From NCBI GenBank assembly GCA_032718475.1, contig JAUCBJ010007036.1, positions 28,188 to 92,187 of the forward strand: a stretch of 64,000 nucleotides of DNA, written 5' to 3'. The notes under the pieces are model-generated. The model worked only from the letters and a program-made list of their open reading frames with translations. It did no database searches and was not told the origin of the DNA. This document shows, in pieces, positions 35,814 through 47,800 of the stretch; position 1 is the first letter of the stretch; each line of letters begins with the position of its first letter. The DNA comes from Nemertoderma westbladi. Lineage: Eukaryota; Xenacoelomorpha; Nemertodermatida; Nemertodermatidae. A program made the position numbers and the translations under genes.

Positions 35814-37056
35814 TTAATTATTAAATAGGTTACGTTTGTTCGCAATATTATGTTAACAGTATAATGATATATTATTATTTGAATGACATTACAGTATTTT
35901 TTACACCTGATATCGTCCTATTGTATATTAAAAAAATATAATGTATTATTTGTAACGCAGCTGGCATTAACATTTTTGTTGTAGAGGGATGAAGGGTGGA
36001 GCTTATCCCATATAAAATAACCATACGTCATAATACATAAGCGATATATCATGAGCCGTTTCACCAACCATATTGTTATAATTATAGTGTCCCACGTATA
36101 GGGACCCACCACCACCATATTTTTTAGGTCCGCGTAGCGAGACCTCTAGTATTCACTCCGTTGTTGTTGGGGTTGTATTTAATTTCCTGTTGGGTTTTGG
36201 TTTTAAAACTTCACACGGCGCTGTGGCGAGCTGGGACTTGGAATCTATAGGTACCGAGTTCAATCCCCCTTTCCAGTGTTTTTTTTGCAATAAGATTGTT
36301 AGTAAGCCATTCAAGGAGACAGTTAATGCGTTAGTAGCTATGCGCGATTTCGCGCTTGTTTTCTAGAAATAGTTTTTCATATTGCTTGCTTGAAATTTTA
36401 AGTATAACTAGTTCAACTAAACGTCGATGACCCCATGGGGGTAAAATGTTAGATTTTACTAAATAAAAAAATAAACATGGTACAATTTTTATAAAAGTAT
36501 CTTGTGAAATTGCACTGTTATTGACATTTGATATGATTGTAGTTATTGACCATAAATAGGTTACTTTATTATCTTAACTTTATTTACTTTAACATATAAA
36601 TACAAATAACTGACATAACTTTATTTTAATGTTATTTTTATTTTAATTGATGGAGACGACGTATTGTTGGGTTAACCTACAAATGAACTGAGGGTATTGA
36701 ATGAATAATGTAATGAAGTTATCTCTGACTTGAAGGTGGAACCGAAAGAACTCTAGCGCAGTAAACTTCTTCCCGCTAGATTTAACGAGATCACTCACAG
36801 TCTATGCTGCAGCCTGGATCTCCATGTGGAAGGATGGATGAGTAAGCGGTGGGATCGTCCATTAGATGATTGGCTTTAATGGCGACTGTATCTCTCTGAG
36901 CGGGGTGATGAGTTTTAGACCTGTAGAGAACAACATCCCTAGTCTGCGTCCGGTGACAAAATATCCATAAACCAATTAAATTTATTTGTAAAATAAAGAA
37001 CAACAAATTACACGTTTTTTGAAATTGTGTTCGATAGCAGTTTGTATGTATTATAC
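35814..37056. other. intergenic with a tRNA-derived SINE remnant
   Basis: At about 36222-36280, tggcgagctgg (A-box form) is followed by gagttcaatcc (B-box form) and cccc, resembling the head of a tRNA-derived SINE with a shortened middle. A T8 run follows. The rest is AT-rich with no gene recognised. Confidence 0.4.
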
Positions 37057-39440
37057 ATTCAATACGTTTGTATGCCCTCTACATCTACATTCAATACGTT
37101 TGTATGCCCTCTACATTCCATACGTTTGTATGCCCTCTACATTCAATACGTTTGTATGCCCTCTACATCTACATTCAATACGTTTGTATGCCCTCTACAT
37201 CTACATTCAATACGTTTGTATGCCCTCTACATCTACATTCAATACGTTTGTATGCCCTCTACATCTACATTCAATACGTTTGTATGCCCTCTACATCTAC
37301 ATTCAATACGTTTGTATGCCCTCTACCTACATTCCATACGTTTGTATGCCCTCTACATTCAATACGTTTGTATGCCCTCTACATCTACATTCAATACGTT
37401 TGTATGCCCTCTACATCTACATTCAATACGTTTGTATGCCCTCTACATCTACATTCAATACGTTTGTATGCCCTCTACATCTACATTCAATACGTTTGTA
37501 TGCCCTCTACATTCAATACGTTTGTATGCCCTCTACATCTACATTCAATACGTTTGTATGCCCTCTACATCTACATTCAATACGTTTGTATGCCCTCTAC
37601 ATTCAATACGTTTGTATGCCCTCTACATCTACATTCAATACGTTTGTATGCCCTCTACATCTACATTCAATACGTTTGTATGCCCTCTACATTCAATACG
37701 TTTGTATGCCCTCTACATCTACATTCAATACGTTTGTATGCCCTCTACATCTACATTCAATACGTTTGTATGCCCTCTACATCTACATTCAATACGTTTG
37801 TATGCCCTCTACATCTACATTCAATACGTTTGTATGCCCTCTACATCTACATTCAATACGTTTGTATGCCCTCTACATCTACATTCAATACGTTTGTATG
37901 CCCTCTACATCTACATTCAATACGTTTGTATGCCCTCTACATTCAATACGTTTGTATGCCCTCTACATCTACATTCAATACGTTTGTATGCCCTCTACAT
38001 TCAATACGTTTGTATGCCCTCTACATCTACATTCAATACGTTTGTATGCCCTCTACATTCAATACGTTTGTATGCCCTCTACATCTACATTCAATACGTT
38101 TGTATGCCCTCTACATCTACATTCAATACGTTTGTATGCCCTCTACATTCAATACGTTTGTATGCCCTCTACATCTACATTCAATACGTTTGTATGCCCT
38201 CTACATCTACATTCAATACGTTTGTATGCCCTCTACATTCAATACGTTTGTATGCCCTCTACATCTACATTCAATACGTTTGTATGCCCTCTACATCTAC
38301 ATTCAATACGTTTGTATGCCCTCTACATTCAATACGTTTGTATGCCCTCTACATCTACATTCAATACGTTTGTATGCCCTCTACATCTACATTCAATACG
38401 TTTGTATGCCCTCTACATCTACATTCAATACGTTTGTATGCCCTCTACATCTACATTCAATACGTTTGTATGCCCTCTACATCTACATTCAATACGTTTG
38501 TATGCCCTCTACATCTACATTCAATACGTTTGTATGCCCTCTACATCTACATTCAATACGTTTGTATGCCCTCTACATCTACATTCAATACGTTTGTATG
38601 CCCTCTACATTCAATACGTTTGTATGCCCTCTACATCTACATTCAATACGTTTGTATGCCCTCTACATTCAATACGTTTGTATGCCCTCTACATCTACAT
38701 TCAATACGTTTGTATGCCCTCTACATTCAATACGTTTGTATGCCCTCTACATCTACATTCAATACGTTTGTATGCCCTCTACATCTACATTCAATACGTT
38801 TGTATGCCCTCTACATCTACATTCAATACGTTTGTATGCCCTCTACATCTACATTCAATACGTTTGTATGCCCTCTACATCTACATTCAATACGTTTGTA
38901 TGCCCTCTGCATTCAATACGTTTGTATGCCCTCTACATCTACATTCAATACGTTTGTATGCCCTCTACATCTACATTCAATACGTTTGTATGCCCTCTAC
39001 ATTCAATACGTTTGTATGCCCTCTACATCTACATTCAATACGTTTGTATGCCCTCTACATCTACATTCAATACGTTTGTATGCCCTCTACATTCAATACG
39101 TTTGTATGCCCTCTACATCTACATTCAATACGTTTGTATGCCCTCTACATCTACATTCAATACGTTTGTATGCCCTCTACATCTACATTCAATACGTTTG
39201 TATGCCCTCTACATTCAATACGTTTGTATGCCCTCTACATCTACATTCAATACGTTTGTATGCCCTCTACATCTACATTCAATACGTTTGTATGCCCTCT
39301 ACATCTACATTCAATACGTTTGTATGCCCTCTACATCTACATTCAATACGTTTGTATGCCCTCTACATCTACATTCAATACGTTTGTATGCCCTCTACAT
39401 TCAATACGTTTGTATGCCCTCTACATCTACATTCAATACG
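37057..39440 (+). repeat. 26/32-bp minisatellite open in all three forward frames
   Basis: About 80 units. Each has the 26-base core attcaatacgtttgtatgcc plus ctctac, with or without an extra 'atctac' (32 bases). Units are otherwise almost identical; rare changes are ttccat for ttcaat near 37109 and 37331, and ctgcat near 38909. The core contains no TAA, TAG or TGA on the plus strand, so every forward frame is open for about 2.4 kb, giving three overlapping ORFs of about 800 codons that all spell the same peptide period. This is a consequence of composition, not evidence of coding. No start context, domain or splice site supports a protein. Confidence 0.95.
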
Positions 39441-39930
39441 TAATGGAATATTAGACTGACTGCTACAAAATTTGTAACTTAGAACTATTTTTAACCCTAG
39501 ATTGAAACCCGTGGAAATTTATATTTCCTCTGACATATATACTCCAGATTATCTACGATTAGCTTTTAGTAGGCTTCGCTGGATGTCCCACAACCTACGT
39601 ATCGAAACCGGACGTTGGAGTAGGTTACCACGCGAATGTAGGGTTTGTAGCTGCGATAGAGAATCAATACAGGATGAGACTCATATTATATTGAATTGCA
39701 TTTTAACTAAGAAGTTAAGAGAACGTTTTGGCCATTTAAAGTTTGATAACATTGGTGTATTTTTCACAGAGAACGACTTAAAAAGGTCAAATTAACAGGG
39801 TATTTTTGATAATATTGTTTAAAGTTTTTGATGTATGTCTGGTGAAAATTTATAGTTAATTTATAGTTAGTTTGTGCCGCATATTATTTTGAATGTTAAT
39901 TATGACAATAAACTACTACTACAGTATGAA
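39441..39930 (+). mobile_element. non-LTR retrotransposon 3' fragment (zinc-knuckle tail)
   Basis: The ORF at 39502-39795 (97 residues) reads LRLAFSRLRWMSHNLRIETG, RWSRLPRECRVCSC and IQDETHIILNC. This is the C-terminal C2HC-like domain found after the reverse transcriptase in many animal LINE ORF2 proteins. Everything upstream has been replaced by the minisatellite, which ends about 60 bases before it. The 3' end is probably near aataaactactactac at 39908-39923. Confidence 0.65.
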
Positions 39931-40265
39931 ACAATAAACAAAAAAATAATAATTTAGCATGATGGCAGGTTATTAACTGGTAGAACTATAACTATTAATA
40001 TCAAACAAAATCTAACAACTATTAAATATGATAGTGGCAATGTCAACCCATAATGAGTCAAATCCCCAGTCAAAATGACCTACCAGTTAGAAAAACTAAA
40101 TAACATATCATAACAGTCAGAAAACAGTCCCGAATATTATACCAACAGAAAAGAGCTTCATAAAACTTTCAGAATTACTTAAATAAGATTAAAACAAAGT
40201 TTACTCTATATTTAAGATTCCAATCAATTACAAACGAAATAGTTAATCATTTACGATTAAATTGA
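39931..40265. other. intergenic, no feature recognised
   Basis: AT-rich sequence 3' of the fibrinogen-domain pseudogene. Nothing recognised. Confidence 0.5.
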
Positions 40266-41368
40266 CTAAACTCTAATCTTCATTTCTATTTTATCCATCC
40301 CTGTAAAACTGTTAGTGAATGTCTGCCAATATGGAGTCTCCCAATAGCCTCCCCCGAAGACACCGTTTGGATTGGAGTTGGTGCACCAATGGAACCACCA
40401 ACCACTTTTGTGGGAGTTCGCGCAGTTACCACCGTCTGGAGCAACATCGTTGTCATTGTCTACAGTTGAGAAACGGGACCCATTAATGTAGGCGTATTGA
40501 TTTGATACAACAAGTATAGAATCACCGGCTGTGCCGCTGTATCCAGATATATGCAACCTGTAATCATCTTTTGAATCACCAATACGGAAGCATTAGTATT
40601 CGGCGTACTTGTGTTGGCCTTGGTACCAAAGATCGATCCTCAATGTAACACCATCTTTGGTAAGTTCGTAGATGTTGTCGAGTCCCAACCAGAAGTTGTT
40701 TTCTATATCGCCGAATCCAGAGACGTATTTCAACCATCCGAGAAAGAAATCCTCCGACCCATCTACGTGCCTCTGCATTCCTACCCAGGGGCCCCCAGGG
40801 ACTGTATTATCACAACGAAGTGAACCATACAACCTATTGGGATGGCTGACGATGGAAGTGCCTTCTACTGGGGTATTCGAGCAATTGGGTGCAGGTATAC
40901 TTTCATCCATTTTCCCAATACTTCCAACCATTTTCCCAATACTTCCAACCATTTTTCCAATACTTTCGTCGATTTTCCCAATACTTTCATCCATTTTCCC
41001 AATACTTTCATTCATTTTTCCAATACTTTCATCCACTTTCCCAATACGTTGCTCAACATTATAATTTTGAATTGAATTAATCTTTAATTCTTCCTTAAGT
41101 TGTTGAACACCACAAACAACAATGTAGCTAATGCCACTCCTACTAACATCATAACCACTACCCCAACAACAACTCCAACCCACCATCTCCTAATTGAAAC
41201 CACTCGGCTCTCCTTAACTGCTCCTTTGAGATCTATAATATTCTATGACGGATTAGGGAGTGTCAAATTATCCAGGATGACTTCATAGACACCTTCCCGC
41301 GTACCTGATGATGGAAGTTCGTCCATAGGAACTTCTGTATCTCCATAGACACCTTGATGTGCCATCAT
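40266..41368 (-). pseudogene. type II membrane fibrinogen-related (FReD) protein, broken
   Basis: Minus strand, from MMAHQGVYGDTEVPMDELPS to KIEMKIRV-stop. Order: short cytoplasmic tail with YGDT and YEVI tyrosine motifs; one membrane anchor (WWVGVVVGVVVMMLVGVALA); a coiled stalk of eight IGKMDES-type heptads; and a C-terminal fibrinogen domain with DFFLGWLKYVSGFGD, FWLGLDN, the calcium-site stretch DNDNDVAPDGGNCA and SGWWFHWC. Three breaks: TAG at 41243-41245; a frameshift just after the anchor (near 41100), where the membrane frame ends in NNLRKN-stop and the stalk continues in another frame; and an in-frame TAA at 40593-40595 inside the fibrinogen domain. The family includes pattern-recognition lectins such as FIBCD1. 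Sequencing error is possible for one break but unlikely for all three. Confidence 0.8.
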
Positions 41369-43450
41369 GTCGTATACCAGTGACTGCAGGATTATACTTT
41401 ATGGACGCAAAGTTGTAGCAGGAGTCTGAATTATTATATTTTTTCGAAAACTTGTGTAGTTTGTTTATTTCTAGGGAGTTAAATATAATTAAATATTAGA
41501 CTTTATAGTGTTTACCCATTTATTATAATTAAATATGTAATAAGTTTATTTCTCCGTTTATTTTACACTATGTGTCGTAATTTAATCAGATAAACTTTTA
41601 TATCAATAAATAAACCAATTAGGAGGAAGTTTCAAAATGTTTCTTTCTGCTATTATATCGGCCAAGATTGTTGTTATGCTACTACATTGCTACTATATTG
41701 TACAGTAGTAATGGAGGTGTATTATCTGTTAAACAGTACAGGAGGGTAATTTTTTGGTTTTTGGCTCCAATTTGCTATAAAGCACTTGATTAAATTACAG
41801 TATAATGATAATCCGTTAATATAGTTACATTATAATACAGTAGAAGTTATAATATCATAGGAGGGGAATTATTACTGACTGGAATTCCCCTCCTCACATA
41901 ATGCATACAAAATCCCAACTTAATTAATGTTACAGTAATAGGAGGACAAACATACATTCTTAATAGAGGGCCACAGTCTCAGACCCCAAAATAATTCCTA
42001 AATATGAGTTACAATAAACTCATATAAACTCATATTCACTCTATATTATTATCTTAAACTACACTACATGGTGTGATTATCCTAAAAAAAGTGCCCAAAT
42101 TGTGTCCTAGATTTCAAAGATATTTTTTCTTAAGTAGCGAAGCCTCAATATTACAAAACTATATACCATTTAATAGATAATTTTCTCCGGATAACACCAA
42201 AGCATCACTAAGAATTACGTAAATATGATAAACCGTTGAAGAATTATGACTGTTTCTCTTTGGAGTTGAAAAAGTTAAGCCTGTCCAATTTATGTACTGT
42301 CACTGTCCCAATGCCATCTTCAAACATTTGATTAATACTTACAAATTTCATAAATCCCTCTCAACCCGTAAATCTTTTTGAAGCTGATTATTTAAGCTTC
42401 CATGCAGAATATCTTTGTTATCTAAATATCCCATTAACCCATTAAAGGACCCATTAAAAATTCATCCCTCCTCAGGGGAAATTCGACGCTAATAAAGGTG
42501 ATTACTCTCAAAAATAAAACTGTAACATGTTCTATTGTGTGTAGTTTATTGTTTTGGTTAAATAACGCGCCACTGTAACCTGCTCCTTTCCCTAAATTGA
42601 CAATCTAACATTGAGGCGGGATAAATTCGTCAAGATAGGATTTGTGACCAGTCCCCCCCCCCCCCCCCCCCCCCTGTCTCCTTCACCAAGGTGAAACGTA
42701 GTTTCACTTTCAGTGGGTAATCTATCATATTAAAATCATATTATGATCATATTTACCCCCAGTTTTCGGACTTTCTGTACGGTATCGCGGTACCGGTACT
42801 TTAACATGAATTTTGATTAGTTTTTGGACCAGTACAGCAGTATTATTTTTATTTAGCTATTTAATGTAACCTAGCTCTGTAGTTCAGTTGTTGGTAACTG
42901 GGCAGGCAGAGGGCAGTCTATTAACTGATTAATGAATGCATTAATTTCCTGATTTCATCATTTACAGATTTATGTCGGTAACGGGTAACGGCTGAACGTG
43001 AACGGTAATGTCATTATTTATTACAGTATTATACCTCCAACCTCTGTACCTGTATGTATACCCTAGGCCTACCGTATCGTATGTGCTGTCGGTTTCGATA
43101 AAATCACAATCTGCGAGTTCGACGATGGAGGGCCCTGGCTGCCTGGTGGGTGCAAGTTGTGTTTGTAATGTAATTTTTAATGTTTATCCCATCATGGACT
43201 AGGACAGTAGGACTAGGCCTACACCACTACTGGCAGACCGGTACCTGCTGACCTGCACGCTGCACCGATAGGTCATAATATAAACTCACTCTCGGAAATC
43301 AGCCCATCACCCATGGCGGCGATTCAAGATTCAACGATAGTCAATCTGAAATAAAGTAAATTAAATATAGGGCCTATACATAGGCCTATGCATTGCATAC
43401 AAGTGTCTGGGCGTAAGCAGGCGGCAGAGAAGTAAGTACACCATCTGACC
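41369..43450. other. intergenic upstream of CERK
   Basis: No CDS recognised. A 12-bp perfect stem (aggaggggaatt / aattcccctcct) is at 41859-41894. A dispersed core copy is at 42545-42592 (TTTATTGTTTTGGTTAAATAA, then CCACTGTAACCTGCTCCTTT). A run of about 22 C lies at 42653-42674. AGGCCTAC motifs increase towards the CERK start. The CERK promoter should lie here but no clear element is seen. Confidence 0.5.
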
Positions 43451-44841
43451 ATGGACGTCAATTTCAGCACGGTTTCTTCGGAATTAACTACAACTATATC
43501 TAGCCCGGAGATAGATATATATCCCACGCTAAACGCAGATCCCAGTAACGAGAAGCAACTCGTACTAACCGCATCTAGCGCAACGGTTTTGAAAGGAAAA
43601 ACCTCGGTAACCCTTAACTTCAAAGATGAGGCTCTCACATGGGCACCACAACGACAACATTCTTTGAAGAAGGATTCCGAGGTTTCATCCTGGTTCGGCT
43701 CTGTATTATCACTCCAAGTACCTTTCTGTTGTATTCTTAGTGCCAGAGACACGGCTGTCAAGCTTCCCTCAAAGAAATTTCGATTGTCACGCAATCCAAG
43801 AAAATCATCATGTCCATCGACAATTGCCGGCGGAAAACGTTATTTCGAATTCTCGGAATCGCAAGCTAGCGCCTCCGCCAGTCCTAAAAGCATTAGTCAT
43901 GACACCATAAGTTCCCATGGTGTTTCCGATATTAAATACTCAAGCAATACCAAATGTAACCTTTATTTATACTTTGTGCATCGCAAACAACACAATCTCC
44001 AGGTAGCTTGTTCAATGTTTACCTTTACCTCACCGCATCTGTGTCGCCAGTGGATAACCGCGATAAACTGCCGGGTTTCTCGTCATCCGGCCGTCTCCCT
44101 AAGACCCAAACGACTGTGCGTGATAATCAACCCGGTTAGCGGCAAGTGTAACGCGCGCCAAACGTACGAGACCTACGCCGCGCCGTTGTTTACCTTGGTC
44201 GGCATGGTGGCGCAAGAGCACGTCACCGAATACAAAGGCCACGCCCGGGAGATAGCGGCGAATCTAGACCCGAACGAGTTCGACGGGATTGTAGGCGTTG
44301 GTGGTGATGGTATAATCAACGAGATTATACACGGGTTACTCATAGGCGAGGGGGATGCAGCCAATAGGAAGCTCCCGATTGGTATAGTCCCAGCGGGGTC
44401 TACCGACGCGTTGATATGCACGCTAGTGGGGACCCCTTGCGTAGAAACGGCGGTGCTTCAGATCTTGTTGGGTAAACGCGTCGGTATGGACGTGGCTGCG
44501 TTGAGCGTGGACGGGGTTACCGTGGGTTACTCCGCGACGCAGTGCGGCTACGGTTACTTTGGGGATATCCTGAAGGAGAGCGAACGCCATCGGTGGATGG
44601 GACCCAGTCGATACGCGCTCGCCGGCGTTAAGGTCTTCTCGCAGCCTAAGTTATACAAGGTTGACCTGCAGTTCACCAAGGCCGCACATTTACCCGCTGT
44701 TAGTGAGAGTAACACACCGAATTCGAGACCAAAGTGTTTCTATAATTGTCAAATATGTGCAAAGAGTGCTGAATACGATCTCTCAACCACTAAAGATAAT
44801 GTGTCTGGCCAATTCCTCAGCGTTCAACTGGTGTCAAAGCG
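43451..44841 (+). CDS. CERK: CERK exon 1
   Basis: First ATG after the upstream sequence, 1391 bases. The open frame continues to a stop at 44842-44844, but the donor AAGCG|GTGAGC is strong and joins in phase with exon 2. It encodes the PH-like region and most of the catalytic domain. Confidence 0.92.
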
Positions 44842-47800
44842 GTGAGCGAGCGTGTTTATTATTTGTTGTACATTCGAATTTTCAGTATATGTTAGTAAAT
44901 TAGGTGATTTCATATATTCCACAATCACAATATACTTTATCAATGCCCGGATACCGTATAACAGATGAGGTGAGATACATTTTTTATAGCAGCCGTTTAT
45001 TAAGTTGCGATTAAACGGTCCCATACCCGGGATGCAATAGGGAGAGCGCTATCGGAAGCTATACTGATACACCGGTAGTCAGTAAGTCCTGCTGAAGCGC
45101 AAGAAACATATTAATTCTGAGTTCTAAAGCGCCTAAACAAATATTAACTTACAAATAAAAGACAGTTTGTAATCCGCAACGTAAAATTACCCGGTAATAT
45201 GGCTGGCTGTCATAGTACCAACCCATTGTTATGGAATAGGCATATTGTTTAACTCACATTTCCCGATTCAAAGTCCAACATATGTGTATTCGCTATTATA
45301 GTAAGGTAGACTAGTTTGTTTCTCTTATCAATGCTTAATAAAGCTAAACAGTGATTATTGGCTATTTGGTCTTTATATTTAATTTGTAACGTAATCGGAA
45401 TTAATTGGGTACATGGTTGGTTGGTAGAACATATAGATAGAAAATAGAAACCTTGTGGGTTCGCTGGTTGTTATCTAAGAACTTTGTAAGATTATAGGAT
45501 GTGTGGCGTGTTACAAGAGCGCACGTGGTTCCTAATTTACTTCGCTTCACTAAATGTATACCGTTCCTGCTTTGGGATATAATTATGTTGTATACTCTAT
45601 AAAAAAAAAACGTGCCGGTGTACACGTTTTCTTCATTTTCATTATTTTTTCACTTAATTGTTCTCAATATCTTTCAAGGTGCTATTTTGCTCAATGTCCC
45701 CCTTATCTACATTCTTTATAGGTGCACTTGTTCTCAAAGTCCCAATTTTTTCTCCTTTCTTGGTGCACTAGTTCACAAAGTCCCAATTTTTTCTCCTTTC
45801 TAAGTGCACTTGTTCTCAAAGTCCCAATTTTTTATCCTTTCTAGGTGCACTTGTCCTCAAACTCACCCTTTTTTCTTTCCTTTATAGGTCCAGGTGCACT
45901 TGTTCTCATAGTCCCCCGCTGTTCTCCTTTCTAGGTGCACTTGTTCTCAAAGTCCCAATTTGTTCTCCTATCTAAGTGCACTTGTTCTCAATCTCAATGT
46001 CCCCATTTTTTCTCCTTTTTAGGTGCACTTGTTCGCAAAGTTCCCCTTTGTCTCCTTTCTAGGTTAAGTTGTTCTCAAAGTCCCCCTTTGTTCTCCATTC
46101 TAGGTGCACGTGTTCCCAATGCCCCGATGGTGTTTCACCGACGGCCCATATAGGGGACGGCACCGCCGACCTCATTCTGGTGCGACGGTGCTCCAAATTG
46201 AACCTGCTACGACTCCATCTACGTCATCTGGGTCGAGCCGATCGGTTCAACTTCCCTTTCGTCGAGGTCCACCAGATATCCGAACTAACTCTCGTGGACA
46301 CCGGGGAGAAAAGATCGCCCAAAGCGCCGCCGTGCTGCAAGTCGCAACGAGATCCCTCGCAGCAACCTAGCGACAATCAGCTGGTAAGCAGCGCGGTTAC
46401 ATACCATGTTCGATCATCGAATTAGAAAAAATATTTCGATCAATATTGTTAAAATATCCTTAATAAGTTAAAGAGTTTCTGATATTTCACAAAAATTATA
46501 TATAATTGTTGAATTTTTTTTATTATTTTTTCAACCAATTTGGATAAACTTTGTTTTTAAATTATATTTATTTTATATTTACTGACATAATTTTCTGATT
46601 GCTTGTTTTATAATAGTATAATAATTGTTCCTTAGTATGCGATTTGAAAAAATTGTGAATAAAAATAATTTTGGGCTCCTTTTATAACGAACCTGCATAT
46701 TAATAGTCCAGGATAGAATTGAGCCGTTCAAAAACCTCAGAATCTTTTCAAATATCGCCAATCTCGCACAGAACGTCGCCAAAATTTGTTAGTCCGGCAA
46801 AAAAACGCACTAAATTCGTCTAAAAGAGTAAATTATTGGTTGCAGAATAATATGATTCAACTAGAAAAGCCAGCCAGCTGGCTATAAGGAGGCCGTCCAT
46901 AGACAAACGTAGTGTTAGTTGGGTCCCTCATCATTCATTATCATCAACCTATAAACAATTTAAACGGCCCAGTGCTTACAATTCAATTACCTGGCCTCCC
47001 ATCTAACATAGCAGTGAGTAACCTTATAGATTATTGTCATAGGATTCACTGGGAAGAGCTATTCATCTGGTGGGGTAATAACAAACTTACAGTTGATGTT
47101 TGATTACTGTCTGGGTTAGAGTGAGATAGTAATAAATTTGGCAAGTAATATACTTCTGTGCAGTTTGGGCTATCCATTCAATAAATAGTAGTAGCTTACT
47201 AGGCCCTCATGAGTACCAGCAGCTGGTGTTTCTATCGTTGAATTGATGGCAATTTATCGTGTTTTCATTTTCGCTCACGCAGGGTACAGGTTGAGGGGCA
47301 GGTTCGTTTAAAGCCAGCTTGCTGGCTTTCTAGTTTGTATTTACATAACGCATATTATGAATCACAAATCGTAAATCGCTGACTTGTTTATAAGTCATCA
47401 TCGTATAGCATACATAGTACATACTATAGGAATCAGCTGATCTCTTGCTATCAGCTGATACCAAAATACGTAGCCCGCATTATATTTTTCATATTATTCT
47501 TGTTTTAATGTGAAGATGGAACACGCAGACGTCGAAAAGCTGCAAGTGAGTCTACTTTTTCGGTTATAGTTTCTATTAATTTGGTTTTTTTGCAACCTGA
47601 ATAACTTACTTACTACTATTATTATTATTACTTACATTTAAGGCCTTGTCCACAGATGTGGACCATGGCCTACTTAAATATTTAAGTAGTATTTAAGAAT
47701 ATTAATAATATTTAACTAGGCCATGTGTGGACAAACACAAACTGGACTCAAAACATTTACACCATATTTTTTGGTTGTTTTTATTTTTGGTTGTTTTTAT

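Noticed and set aside
37019-39459. Three overlapping proteins of about 800 residues
   Set aside because: All frames are open because the repeat unit has no stop trinucleotide. No domain, start context or codon bias supports coding.
40593-40595. Programmed readthrough or recoding of the TAA in the FReD gene
   Set aside because: The same gene also has a TAG and a frameshift, so general decay is simpler.
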